A stretch of DNA of 5,985 nucleotides from JBPCOB01 sp051000715 (GTDB lineage: Bacteria; Actinomycetota; Actinomycetes; JALYNC01): contig JBPCOB010000040.1 in the NCBI GenBank assembly GCA_051000715.1, forward strand, positions 1-5,985, read 5' to 3'. Positions 1-5,216 of the stretch are shown here, piece by piece (position 1 is the first letter of the stretch; each line of letters begins with the position of its first letter). The notes beneath the pieces were generated by a model. The model saw nothing but the letters and a program-made list of their open reading frames with translations, made no database searches and had not been told where the DNA came from. Both the position numbers and the translations under genes were made by a program.

Positions 1-111
1 GCCGACCTCACCCGCCCTACCCACGGTGAGTGCAGCGCCGACTGCTGGTGCCAGAGCTCCGTGGAAGAGGCGATCGCCTGCGCTGCCGAGCGCGGCCCGA
101 GGCCGGGATGA
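1..111 (+). CDS. C-terminal end of an unidentified Cys-rich protein (partial)
   Basis: Frame 1 is open from the window edge to a TGA at 109-111 and gives the last 36 residues of a protein whose start lies to the left. The visible tail holds HGECSADCWC, a C-x3-C-x-C cluster at fragment residues 11, 15 and 17, plus one more Cys at residue 27 in an Ala/Glu-rich helix-like end. The stop overlaps the ATG of the PadR gene as ATGA, which supports real coding and translational coupling. Clustered Cys suggest metal or Fe-S binding, which would suit the CooC-like ATPase two genes on, but that is inference. I do not recognise the family. The open frame is short and could be chance in GC-rich DNA; the overlap and the odd Cys cluster are the main arguments for it. 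Confidence 0.5.
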   Translation, partial: ADLTRPTHGECSADCWCQSSVEEAIACAAERGPRPG

Positions 112-482
112 CCAGCAGCGCCGCCGATGACTTCGCCATCGGGCTGCCACGCAACTATCTGCGACCGTGCCTGCTGCTGCTGCTGGCGGAAGGGACTTCG
201 CACGGCTATGAGCTCCTCGACCAGATCGGTGCGCTCGGCCTGGAAAAGGTGGACCCGGGTGGTCTCTACCGCTCGTTGCGGGCCATGGATGAAGAGGGCC
301 TCGTGCGGTCCTCCTGGGAGCCGTCGGTCTCGGGACCTGCTCGACGGACCTACGAGCTCACCGACGACGGTCGTGAATGGCTGCATGTCGTCGCCGGCAC
401 ACTCGGCGAGGTCGCGCGGTCGCTCGCCGTCTACCGCCGCAGCTACCAGCAGGTCACCGATGAGCAGCGCGTGATCCGTTGA
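108..482 (+). CDS. PadR-family transcriptional regulator
   Basis: A 124-residue protein with the PadR winged-helix layout. Helix 1 is YLRPCLLLLLAEGTSHGYEL (about residues 17-36), with the family's hydrophobic start and its G-T-S-H-G-Y-E-L turn. The recognition-helix region is DPGGLYRSLRAMDEEGLV, followed by the wing with RRTYELTDDGREWL and a C-terminal helix likely used for dimerisation. PadR proteins are usually local repressors that bind a palindrome near their own operon. The ATG at 108 is preferred: it overlaps the preceding stop (ATGA), and an upstream in-frame GTG at 30 would add 26 unconserved-looking Arg-rich residues. The stop overlaps the TTG start of the next gene, so the cassette is probably one transcript. 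Its operator and inducer cannot be read from the window because the operon's start lies outside it. The family call is firm; the target is unknown. Confidence 0.88.
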   Translation: MTSSAADDFAIGLPRNYLRPCLLLLLAEGTSHGYELLDQIGALGLEKVDPGGLYRSLRAMDEEGLVRSSWEPSVSGPARRTYELTDDGREWLHVVAGTLGEVARSLAVYRRSYQQVTDEQRVIR

Positions 483-1249
483 GGCTGGCGATCGCGGGCA
501 AGGGCGGCGCCGGGAAGACCACAATCAGCGCCACTCTTTGCCGACTCGCCGCACGCCAGGGGGCAGCGGTCGTCGCGATAGACGCCGACGCCAACCCGAA
601 CCTGTCGGCAGCGCTGGGCATCTCGCCCGAGAATGCGGTCGGGTTGCGCGCTGTCTCCCCTTCCCTGGTCTCCCGCCGGATCGGAGGTCGGGGCCTGACG
701 CAGCCCGTCGACGACGTCTTGGCGGATCACGCCCTTGCCGCGCCGGACGGCGTACGCCTGATCGGGATGGGCGCACCCGCTCATGCCGACGAGGGGTGCC
801 TGTGCTCTGCGCACGCCACCGTGTCGTCACTGCTCGAGGACCTGGGTGGTCCTGAGCGCTACGTCGTCGTCGATATGGAGGCTTCACCCGAACACCTCAG
901 CCGCGGGACCGTCCGGCACGTCGACGCGATCTGCCTGGTCGCCGAGCCCTACTACAGGTCGCTCGAGACCGTACGACGCATGAGCGCGCTCGTCGCGGAG
1001 CTCCCGGTGCAGCGGGTGACGGTGGTCGCGAACAAGGTGCGATCGGCCGCCGACGAGCAAGCCATCGCCGAGTTCTGCGAGCGGCACGGGTTGGCTCTGG
1101 CCGGCGTGGTGCCGTGGAGCGACGAGGTCGTCGCCGCGGACCGGGCGCGGGTCGCTGTCGTCGACTGGCCGGCGGCGCGCGAGGTGGTGGCCGCCGTGGC
1201 CGCGCTGTCCGAGGTGCTGAGCGCTCCGACCTCCACCCACAGCGGCTGA
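479..1249 (+). CDS. CooC-like MinD/ParA-type ATPase (COG3640 family)
   Basis: A 256-residue SIMIBI-class P-loop ATPase. Visible motifs are the deviant Walker A GKGGAGKTT (residues 7-15, signature Lys8 and Lys13), DADANPNL (35-42), GCLCSAHA with a C-x-C pair at 107 and 109, and VVVDMEASPEHLSRGT (about 129-144), close to the DMEAG-EHL-RGT signature of CooC. LVAEPYYRS and VANKV complete the nucleotide pocket. CooC proteins use ATP and a Cys pair to help insert nickel into CO dehydrogenase; the C-x-C pair sits at the dimer interface. The TTG start is effectively forced because the P-loop begins at residue 7. It overlaps the padR stop (TTGA), so translation is probably coupled. No CO dehydrogenase or nickel gene is visible here, so the client protein is unknown; it could serve another metalloenzyme. 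The family call is strong, the nickel role is inferred. Confidence 0.85.
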   Translation: MRLAIAGKGGAGKTTISATLCRLAARQGAAVVAIDADANPNLSAALGISPENAVGLRAVSPSLVSRRIGGRGLTQPVDDVLADHALAAPDGVRLIGMGAPAHADEGCLCSAHATVSSLLEDLGGPERYVVVDMEASPEHLSRGTVRHVDAICLVAEPYYRSLETVRRMSALVAELPVQRVTVVANKVRSAADEQAIAEFCERHGLALAGVVPWSDEVVAADRARVAVVDWPAAREVVAAVAALSEVLSAPTSTHSG

Positions 1250-1691
1250 GTACCGCCGGCCCGACCAGGCGGCCGCGTGCCATGGCCCGATGACAGTTCA
1301 GCCCTGCCTCGCTTATGTACGAGCTTCGCCGACCCCCCGTCCTGACCGGGGAACCGATCGGGCTTGAATCTCCCGGACGCCCCCTCCGTCGACCTCCTCA
1401 CCGTCGACGACTCCGACGGTGAGAGCGGCCGCGCAGGCGGCGAGGTTGTTGCGGCTCCGGGTGCTGACGACTCGCTTGAGCTCGCGGGCTTCGAGGCGGT
1501 CCTCGACCGCTCAAGGCTCTGTTCGGCCACGGCGGGTAATGCTCCGGCTCTCGCTCGTCGACCAACGCCCGAGAACGTCCCTTCTCGTGCGCATCTCAGC
1601 GGGCGGGGTTCGAAGGCTTGCCCGGGCGGTGGGGTAGGGACAGCAGCTCGTCCCGTGCGGCCCGGCAGGCGAGCGCGTAGGCTCGCTGCAG
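1250..1691. other. Gene-free stretch between cooC-like gene and integrase remnant
   Basis: No convincing gene on either strand. Frames stay open because of high GC, but their translations are Arg/Ala/Ser-rich with no recognisable motif. In the integrase frame a stop at 1635-1637 cuts off any upstream extension beyond about 18 codons. It contains three small inverted repeats: CCCCG/CGGGG (1335-1339 and 1347-1351), a perfect 10-bp pair (1397-1423, listed separately), and CGAGAA/TTCTCG (1570-1575 and 1582-1587). It is probably degraded DNA including the place where the integrase's N-terminal part was lost. Confidence 0.55.
1397..1423. terminator. Perfect 10-bp hairpin downstream of the cooC-like gene
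   Basis: CTCACCGTCG (1397-1406) and CGACGGTGAG (1414-1423) are exact reverse complements around a 7-nt loop. There is no T run on either side. GC-rich stems without a U tract are common near actinobacterial gene ends, so it may end the PadR/CooC transcript about 150 nt after the stop, but it could equally be a protein-binding palindrome or chance. Confidence 0.35.
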
Positions 1692-2506
1692 GTGCGCGAA
1701 CGCGCGCGTGCGGATGTCAGTCGTCGAGACGTCGACCGGCTGGTGCTGCAGATGCGCCAGGGTGGGTCGGCGCCCAGCACCATCCGGCAGACCTACACGG
1801 TTCTGCGAGCGATCCTCGATGCGGCGGTCCGCGACGGCCTGGTACGTTGCAACGTCGCCTCGCTGGTCACCCGTTCCCCGGTCCCACGGCGCGACGCCGA
1901 GTACCTCACCCTGGCGCAACTGCAGAAGCTGCTGGCCGAAACGTCAGGGGCGCGGTTGCACGCACTGGTGCTGCTGCTGGTCACCACCGGGCTGCGCCGA
2001 GGGGAGGCGCTCGGGCTCAGCTGGGATGCCATCGACTTTGACGTCGGTTCGGCTCGGGTCACCCGCCAGCTCGTCCGCTCGGCTGGACGGCTGAGGTTCA
2101 CCCCGCCCAAGTCGGAGCGGTCACGGCGGACGGTTGTACTGCCCGCCGCGACCGTCAGGGCGCTTCGTGAACACCGTGAGACCCAGGAGGCGGAGCGACA
2201 GGCCGCCGGGCGGTCATGGCAAGACCCTGACTTGGTGTTCTGCACGGAGATTGGCACGCCGCTCGACCCGCCAACGCTTCCCGCTGGTACGCCACCGTCG
2301 CCCGACGCGCTGGGGTGGTGGGCGGCCTGCATACGCTGCGGCACTCTGCGGCAACCCTGTGGGTCGCGTCCGGGACGCACCTGCGGGTGGTGTCGGAGTC
2401 GCTGGGCCACTCTTCGGTAGCGATCACTGGGGACGTCTACGCCCACGTCGGCGCAGAGATGCAACGGGACGCAGCAGACCGGGCGGCCCTGGCACTGGGG
2501 TTGTAG
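1692..2506 (+). pseudogene. Tyrosine recombinase (integrase) remnant, 5'-truncated and frameshifted
   Basis: Phage-type integrase of the tyrosine recombinase family, broken twice. From the GTG at 1692 the first frame gives the end of the SAM-like core-binding domain (a segment including STIRQTYTVLRAILDAAVRDG), then the catalytic domain with TTGLRRGEALGLSW (Arg102, codon 1995) and the beta-hairpin Lys in PPKSERSRRTVVLP (codon 2109). Near 2270 the frame is lost. The continuation lies in the frame one base back and carries HTLRH (His at 2330, Arg at 2339), LGHSS (His at 2408) and the nucleophile Tyr in DVYAHV (codon 2438), ending at TAG 2504-2506. One missing base after LDP restores RWYATVARRAGVVGGLHTLRH. 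About 80 N-terminal residues usual for such integrases, including the arm-binding domain, are absent. A sequencing error could explain the frameshift but not the missing N-terminus. It lies next to the tRNA fragment, where these integrases normally sit. Confidence 0.85.
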
Positions 2507-2551
2507 ATGAATTTTCGCTGGTTGCGCGCTGCGTTGCACGCTCACCGGGAC

Positions 2552-2584
2552 AACGGGTACCGGCTGCATTGGTCGGTGCCCGTT
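2552..2584 (+). terminator. Terminator-like hairpin after the integrase remnant
   Basis: AACGGGTACCG (2552-2562) pairs with CGGTGCCCGTT (2574-2584) over 11 positions, with one U-G wobble and an 11-nt loop. It starts 46 nt after the integrase stop, and a short T-containing stretch (TTT, then ATTTT at 2594-2598) follows. The position and the strong stem suggest transcription termination between the integrase and the tRNA fragment; it could also be part of the attachment-site structure. Confidence 0.5.
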
Positions 2585-2602
2585 TGAGCTGCGATTTTAC
2601 TG

Positions 2603-2647
2603 TCGGGACGACAGGATTTGAACCTGCGACCCCTTGACCCCCAGTCA
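2603..2647 (-). repeat. tRNA-Pro(GGG) 3' fragment, probable att site of an integrative element
   Basis: Read on the minus strand this is the 3' part of a tRNA. It has an anticodon loop CTGGGGG with anticodon GGG, anticodon-stem 3' strand TCAAG, a T arm GCAGG-TTCAAAT-CCTGT, the 3' acceptor strand CGTCCCG (2610-2604) and discriminator A (2603); CCA is not encoded. The matching 5' acceptor strand CGGGACG and the D arm are absent upstream, and the anticodon stem's 5' strand pairs at only four of five positions, so homology stops near 2647-2649. A fragment of this shape is the usual att core of elements that integrate into the 3' half of a tRNA gene; tRNA-Pro is the site used by the AICE pSAM2. 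It is not a working tRNA. The identity is firm, the att role is inferred. Confidence 0.85.
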
Positions 2648-2724
2648 GGTCACCGGCGCAAACGGCCATGATTGGCACCCGTTGATAACTGGCGAGTAAG
2701 GCAGTCTGACCTGCACTTTCACCT

Positions 2725-2784
2725 GTTGACTGTTGGTGGCAGTTGTTGGCCGTTAGCTGCCCTCTTGCGGACTTTTTGCGGACT
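2725..2784. repeat. Short direct repeats beside the att core
   Basis: TTGCGGACT occurs twice, at 2765-2773 and 2776-2784, 11 bp apart start to start. Just before it GTTG recurs at 2725, 2732 and 2742, with the variant GTTA at 2752. Repeats about one helical turn apart within 150 bp of an att core fit binding sites for an integrase or excisionase, or for a regulator of the following operon. No experimental site is known here. Confidence 0.4.
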
Positions 2785-2810
2785 GACGGACCCTCTAATC
2801 CTCGCCTTCT

Positions 2811-2853
2811 AGTAGTGCAGTCATTGACTACTGCGCTACTGTGCGTCTATCCC
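2811..2853 (+). promoter_or_regulatory. Possible promoter and operator of the transfer operon
   Basis: AGTAGTGCAGT (2811-2821) and ACTGCGCTACT (2830-2840) form an 11-bp inverted repeat with one mismatch and an 8-nt spacer. A smaller palindrome, AGTCA-T-TGACT (2819-2829), lies at its centre. The sequence TTGACT (2824-2829) resembles a -35 box; an 18-nt spacer leads to TATCCC (2848-2853), a weak -10 match. The inverted repeat would overlap the -35 box, the usual place for a repressor, so transfer genes may be repressed from here. The palindrome is directly visible; promoter assignment is tentative. Confidence 0.35.
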
Positions 2854-2887
2854 TCGCAACGGTGCGGGGGCAGGCGAGAGGAAAGCC

Positions 2888-3142
2888 ATGAAAAAGGTTC
2901 TGGGGTATTGCGTTCTGGCAGTCGCGCTGTTAATCGCGGCCGGCAGTGTCGCTCTCGGCGTGCAGGCCGCCGGCTTCATCGTAAGCACCATCGGTGAGAC
3001 GGGCGGTGTCGTCATCACCACCATTCCGAAGGTCGTCCCTGCCTTTCAGGCCGGGCAGAAAGCAGCCGGTGGTGGCGGCCCGGCACCGTCACCCGGCCCA
3101 GCCGCTCCGCCGGCATCGCTGAACAAGACGCCAGCTAAGTGA
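2888..3142 (+). CDS. Small single-helix membrane protein, first gene of transfer operon
   Basis: An 84-residue protein of unknown family. It begins MKKVLGYCVLAVALLIAAGS, a positive N-terminus followed by a hydrophobic helix (about residues 4-30), so it is either a membrane anchor or a signal peptide with possible cleavage near VQAAG. A short Val/Ile-rich segment follows (about 40-50), then a Gly/Pro/Ala-rich, probably disordered tail. The start is supported by a good ribosome-binding site, GAGAGGA at 2876-2882, five nt before the ATG. Codon 15 (2930-2932) is TTA, rare in GC-rich actinobacteria. The TGA overlaps the translocase GTG as GTGA, so the two are likely coupled. Small membrane proteins (Spd/Kil-like) commonly accompany translocases in actinomycete conjugative elements; a similar helper role is inferred from position only. 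Confidence 0.72.
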   Translation: MKKVLGYCVLAVALLIAAGSVALGVQAAGFIVSTIGETGGVVITTIPKVVPAFQAGQKAAGGGGPAPSPGPAAPPASLNKTPAK

Positions 3143-4908
3143 CCAGTACGGGGGCGACGCTGCTGCGCCTCGTGGCGGGCGCCGAACGGGTCCACCGGCA
3201 CCGCGAGGCTGTCGAGCTGGCCCGGCACGCCGGGAAACACATACGGCGGCACCCGGGCCGGTACGGGGCCGCCGGACTGGCCGCGGTGTGGCTGCTCGGC
3301 GGTGTGCTCCTGTTCGCCGTGCTGGCCGTGTTCGCCGTGGCGGGCGGGCTCAACGGTTGGGAACGGCACCGGGCGGAACGGGCGGCACCGAACGGGAAAC
3401 ATGCCGTGAACGGCAAGGCCGGATGGCTCAATAGCCGGCGGGTATGGGCGGGTACTGCCCTGCTCGACGTGCTCGGCGTCCTCGGCGCGGTCGTCTGGTC
3501 GGCCCGGGCGGTCGGCCTGGTCGCCGTTGCCGGTATCGGCGTGCTCGTGTGGGCCAGGGCCCCGAAGTCGTCGGACTGGTGGGCGCACCGCAAGCTCGTC
3601 CCCGCCCTCGTCCAGGCCGGCATCCTGCGCCGCCCGGGAATCAAGGAACCCGCGCCAAAGGTGCTGTACAAGGGCAGGCCGACGGTGGATGAGCGCGGCA
3701 CGGCCGTCACGGTGACGCTGCCCGGGGTGGCCGCCGTCGAGGTTGAACACAAGCGGGTGCAGCTCGCGGCGGCCCTCGGGGTGCCGGCGCGGCTGCTCGT
3801 GGTCCGCCACGACACGGACCACGCGGCGAACGTGGTCACCCTGTGGGTCGGCTCCCCCAGCTCGGCCGGGTCGGCAGTTTCCCCGCTGGCCGTCGTCGAG
3901 CGCACCGACTGGTCGCAGCCGGTACGGATCGGCTGCGACGAACGGGGAAACCCTGTGACCCTGGCGACGGTCGAGCAGAACACGCTCGTAGCGGGCGTGC
4001 CGGGATCGACCAAGACGACTCAGGCTAGAAAGCTGGTCGGCCATTGGGTGCTGGACCCCGCTACATCGCTGTACGGGCTCGACGGCAAAGGATCGCAGGA
4101 TTACCGGCTGGCAGCTCCGTACTTCACCCGTTGGGTGTCCGGCGCCGACGAGAACGCGCCGGCCGAGCTCGTGGCGATGCTCGCCGAGGTACTAGAAACC
4201 GTCCGGGCGCGGAACAACGCCGGTGAGGTCGGCCCCGGGCTGCTGCTGCTGCTCGAGGAACTGCAGGACGTGCGGGCGGCGGCGGACCGGCGGACCATGG
4301 CGGAACTCGACACGCTGCGAGGCCGGATCATCCGGATGGGCCGGGCAGTCGGCGTACACGTCCTGATAAGCACCCAGCGGCCCAGCACCGATGATGTGCC
4401 GTCCGGGGTCCGCAACCTAGTCACCCAGCGCTTGTGCCTGATGGTCCGCAACCCGGCGGATGCGGCACTGGTCCTCGGCACGGCCCCGCCGCTGGCCCTG
4501 CCCACCCGCCGCGGTGAAGGTGTCCTGACCACACCGGCCAGCACCCGGGCCGTCACCCTGGACCTGCTCGATGATGCGGCGTTCGCGGCGGTGTGCCGTC
4601 GAGCCGGCGCAATGCGCCAGACGCACCCGGCACCGGCTGTATGCCGTCAGCCGTTCGCGGACGCCGTGGCCGGTCTGCTCCGCGACGGTCCGCTGACAGC
4701 GACGGCGCTCTACGAATGGCTACCGGAGGAACTGCGGCAGGGCAGCAAAGTCGCCCTCGGCCGGGCCGTCGGGCAGCTGGCCGGCGTCGAGCGGACCCGG
4801 GTCGGAAAGTCACCAGCCTGGCAGCTCACGGCTGCGAGGGATACGGCGGTGCGAGGGATCTCCCACGCTCAGGACGGACGCGGTAATCCCTCGCTGGTGG
4901 CGTCGTGA
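3139..4908 (+). CDS. FtsK/SpoIIIE-type conjugative DNA translocase (TraB-like)
   Basis: A 589-residue membrane-anchored P-loop ATPase. Hydrophobic segments lie at about 43-70 and 104-138; a soluble domain follows, then the motor. The Walker A is GVPGSTKTT (286-294) and the Walker B LLLLLEEL (368-375). The FtsK-type segment GRIIRMGRAVGVHVLISTQRPS (with TQRPS at 412-416) and DVPSGVRNLVTQRL follow. The C-terminal part, about 505-565 (LLRDGPLTATALYEWLPEEL onward), looks like a winged helix, which in TraB proteins reads short DNA repeats. In actinomycete conjugation one such hexameric motor moves double-stranded DNA between mycelial cells, replacing a type IV secretion system. The GTG start overlaps the previous stop, and the stop overlaps the next GTG. 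Two motif changes are odd: Thr replaces the Gly before the Walker A Lys, and Glu replaces the usual Walker B Asp. The family call is strong; the transfer role rests on context. Confidence 0.88.
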   Translation: MTSTGATLLRLVAGAERVHRHREAVELARHAGKHIRRHPGRYGAAGLAAVWLLGGVLLFAVLAVFAVAGGLNGWERHRAERAAPNGKHAVNGKAGWLNSRRVWAGTALLDVLGVLGAVVWSARAVGLVAVAGIGVLVWARAPKSSDWWAHRKLVPALVQAGILRRPGIKEPAPKVLYKGRPTVDERGTAVTVTLPGVAAVEVEHKRVQLAAALGVPARLLVVRHDTDHAANVVTLWVGSPSSAGSAVSPLAVVERTDWSQPVRIGCDERGNPVTLATVEQNTLVAGVPGSTKTTQARKLVGHWVLDPATSLYGLDGKGSQDYRLAAPYFTRWVSGADENAPAELVAMLAEVLETVRARNNAGEVGPGLLLLLEELQDVRAAADRRTMAELDTLRGRIIRMGRAVGVHVLISTQRPSTDDVPSGVRNLVTQRLCLMVRNPADAALVLGTAPPLALPTRRGEGVLTTPASTRAVTLDLLDDAAFAAVCRRAGAMRQTHPAPAVCRQPFADAVAGLLRDGPLTATALYEWLPEELRQGSKVALGRAVGQLAGVERTRVGKSPAWQLTAARDTAVRGISHAQDGRGNPSLVAS

Positions 4909-5216
4909 ACGGCCGCCGTGCGGACCTGCTGGCCGGGTTCCTGCTCGGCCGGTGGCGCGGCGGGCTCGGCGCCGCACCGCGGGTCACGTTCGTGGTCGCC
5001 GTCTTAGGTATCGGCGTTGGGTGGCGTTTGCTTCACTCGTCGGCGGTGATTGTGTTCGCGGTGATCCTGGCCGCGGTGATCCTGGCCGCCGTCGCCGTCG
5101 AGGCGCTGTCCGGCCGGCCCGGCGGCTGCCAGTGTGGGCACCCGCGGGACTGGCACCACCACTTCCGGCCGGGTAGCGACTGCTCGGCGTGTCATTGTCT
5201 GCGGTTTCAGCGGTGA
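4905..5216 (+). CDS. Small membrane protein with Cys/His metal-binding tail
   Basis: A 103-residue protein. Two hydrophobic segments (about 27-43 and 45-67) are followed by a compact tail CQCGHPRDWHHHFRPGSDC-SACHC: Cys75, Cys77, His79, His84-86, Cys93, Cys96 and Cys98. The C-x-C-G-H ... C-x2-C-x-C spacing suggests a zinc-binding knuckle on a membrane anchor. I recognise similar short Cys/His tails from actinobacterial and phage small proteins but cannot name a function. GTGA overlaps at both ends tie it to the translocase and the hydrolase, so it may belong to the transfer apparatus. Codon 34 (5004-5006) is a rare TTA. The second hydrophobic segment contains a perfect 15-bp tandem duplication (5057-5086), giving AVILAAVILA. 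The GTG start is fixed by the overlap. Confidence 0.75.
   Translation: MNGRRADLLAGFLLGRWRGGLGAAPRVTFVVAVLGIGVGWRLLHSSAVIVFAVILAAVILAAVAVEALSGRPGGCQCGHPRDWHHHFRPGSDCSACHCLRFQR
5057..5086 (+). repeat. Perfect 15-bp tandem duplication in a membrane segment
   Basis: CGCGGTGATCCTGGC occurs at 5057-5071 and again, without a gap, at 5072-5086. It is in frame and repeats five residues (VILAA type) inside the second hydrophobic helix. Exact identity at the DNA level suggests recent slippage duplication that lengthened the helix by five residues. Confidence 0.9.

Noticed and set aside
30..107. N-terminal extension of the PadR gene from a GTG at 30
   Set aside because: The added Arg-rich residues do not fit the family's short N-terminus, and the ATG at 108 overlaps the upstream stop.
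952..1530. 192-codon minus-strand open frame spanning the end of the cooC-like gene
   Set aside because: Half is antisense to a firm gene and the rest is low-complexity Ser/Arg/Ala sequence.
1607..1614. GGTTCGAA, resembling a tRNA T loop
   Set aside because: The flanks do not form a T stem and no acceptor or anticodon arm can be built around it.
1364..2041. 225-codon + strand open frame starting with TTG
   Set aside because: It runs across the integrase in another frame, its translation is Arg/Ala/Gly-rich without motifs, and its start lies in a region with no ribosome-binding site.
2507..2587. 26-codon ATG frame directly after the integrase stop
   Set aside because: No ribosome-binding site, no motif, and it covers the terminator-like hairpin.
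2134..2637. + strand open frame ending in GTTGFEPATP
   Set aside because: That ending is the characteristic false translation of a tRNA T arm; the frame otherwise shadows the integrase.
2424..2678. Minus-strand open frame containing GVAGSNPVVPT
   Set aside because: It reads through the tRNA fragment; this peptide is another known artefact of tRNA sequence.
2603..2680. A complete, functional tRNA-Pro
   Set aside because: The D arm and the 5' acceptor strand CGGGACG are absent on the upstream side, so only the 3' half is present.
3046..4044. 332-codon minus-strand open frame opposite the translocase
   Set aside because: It is the antisense of a well-supported FtsK-type gene; its composition is that of a high-GC shadow and it has no recognisable domain.
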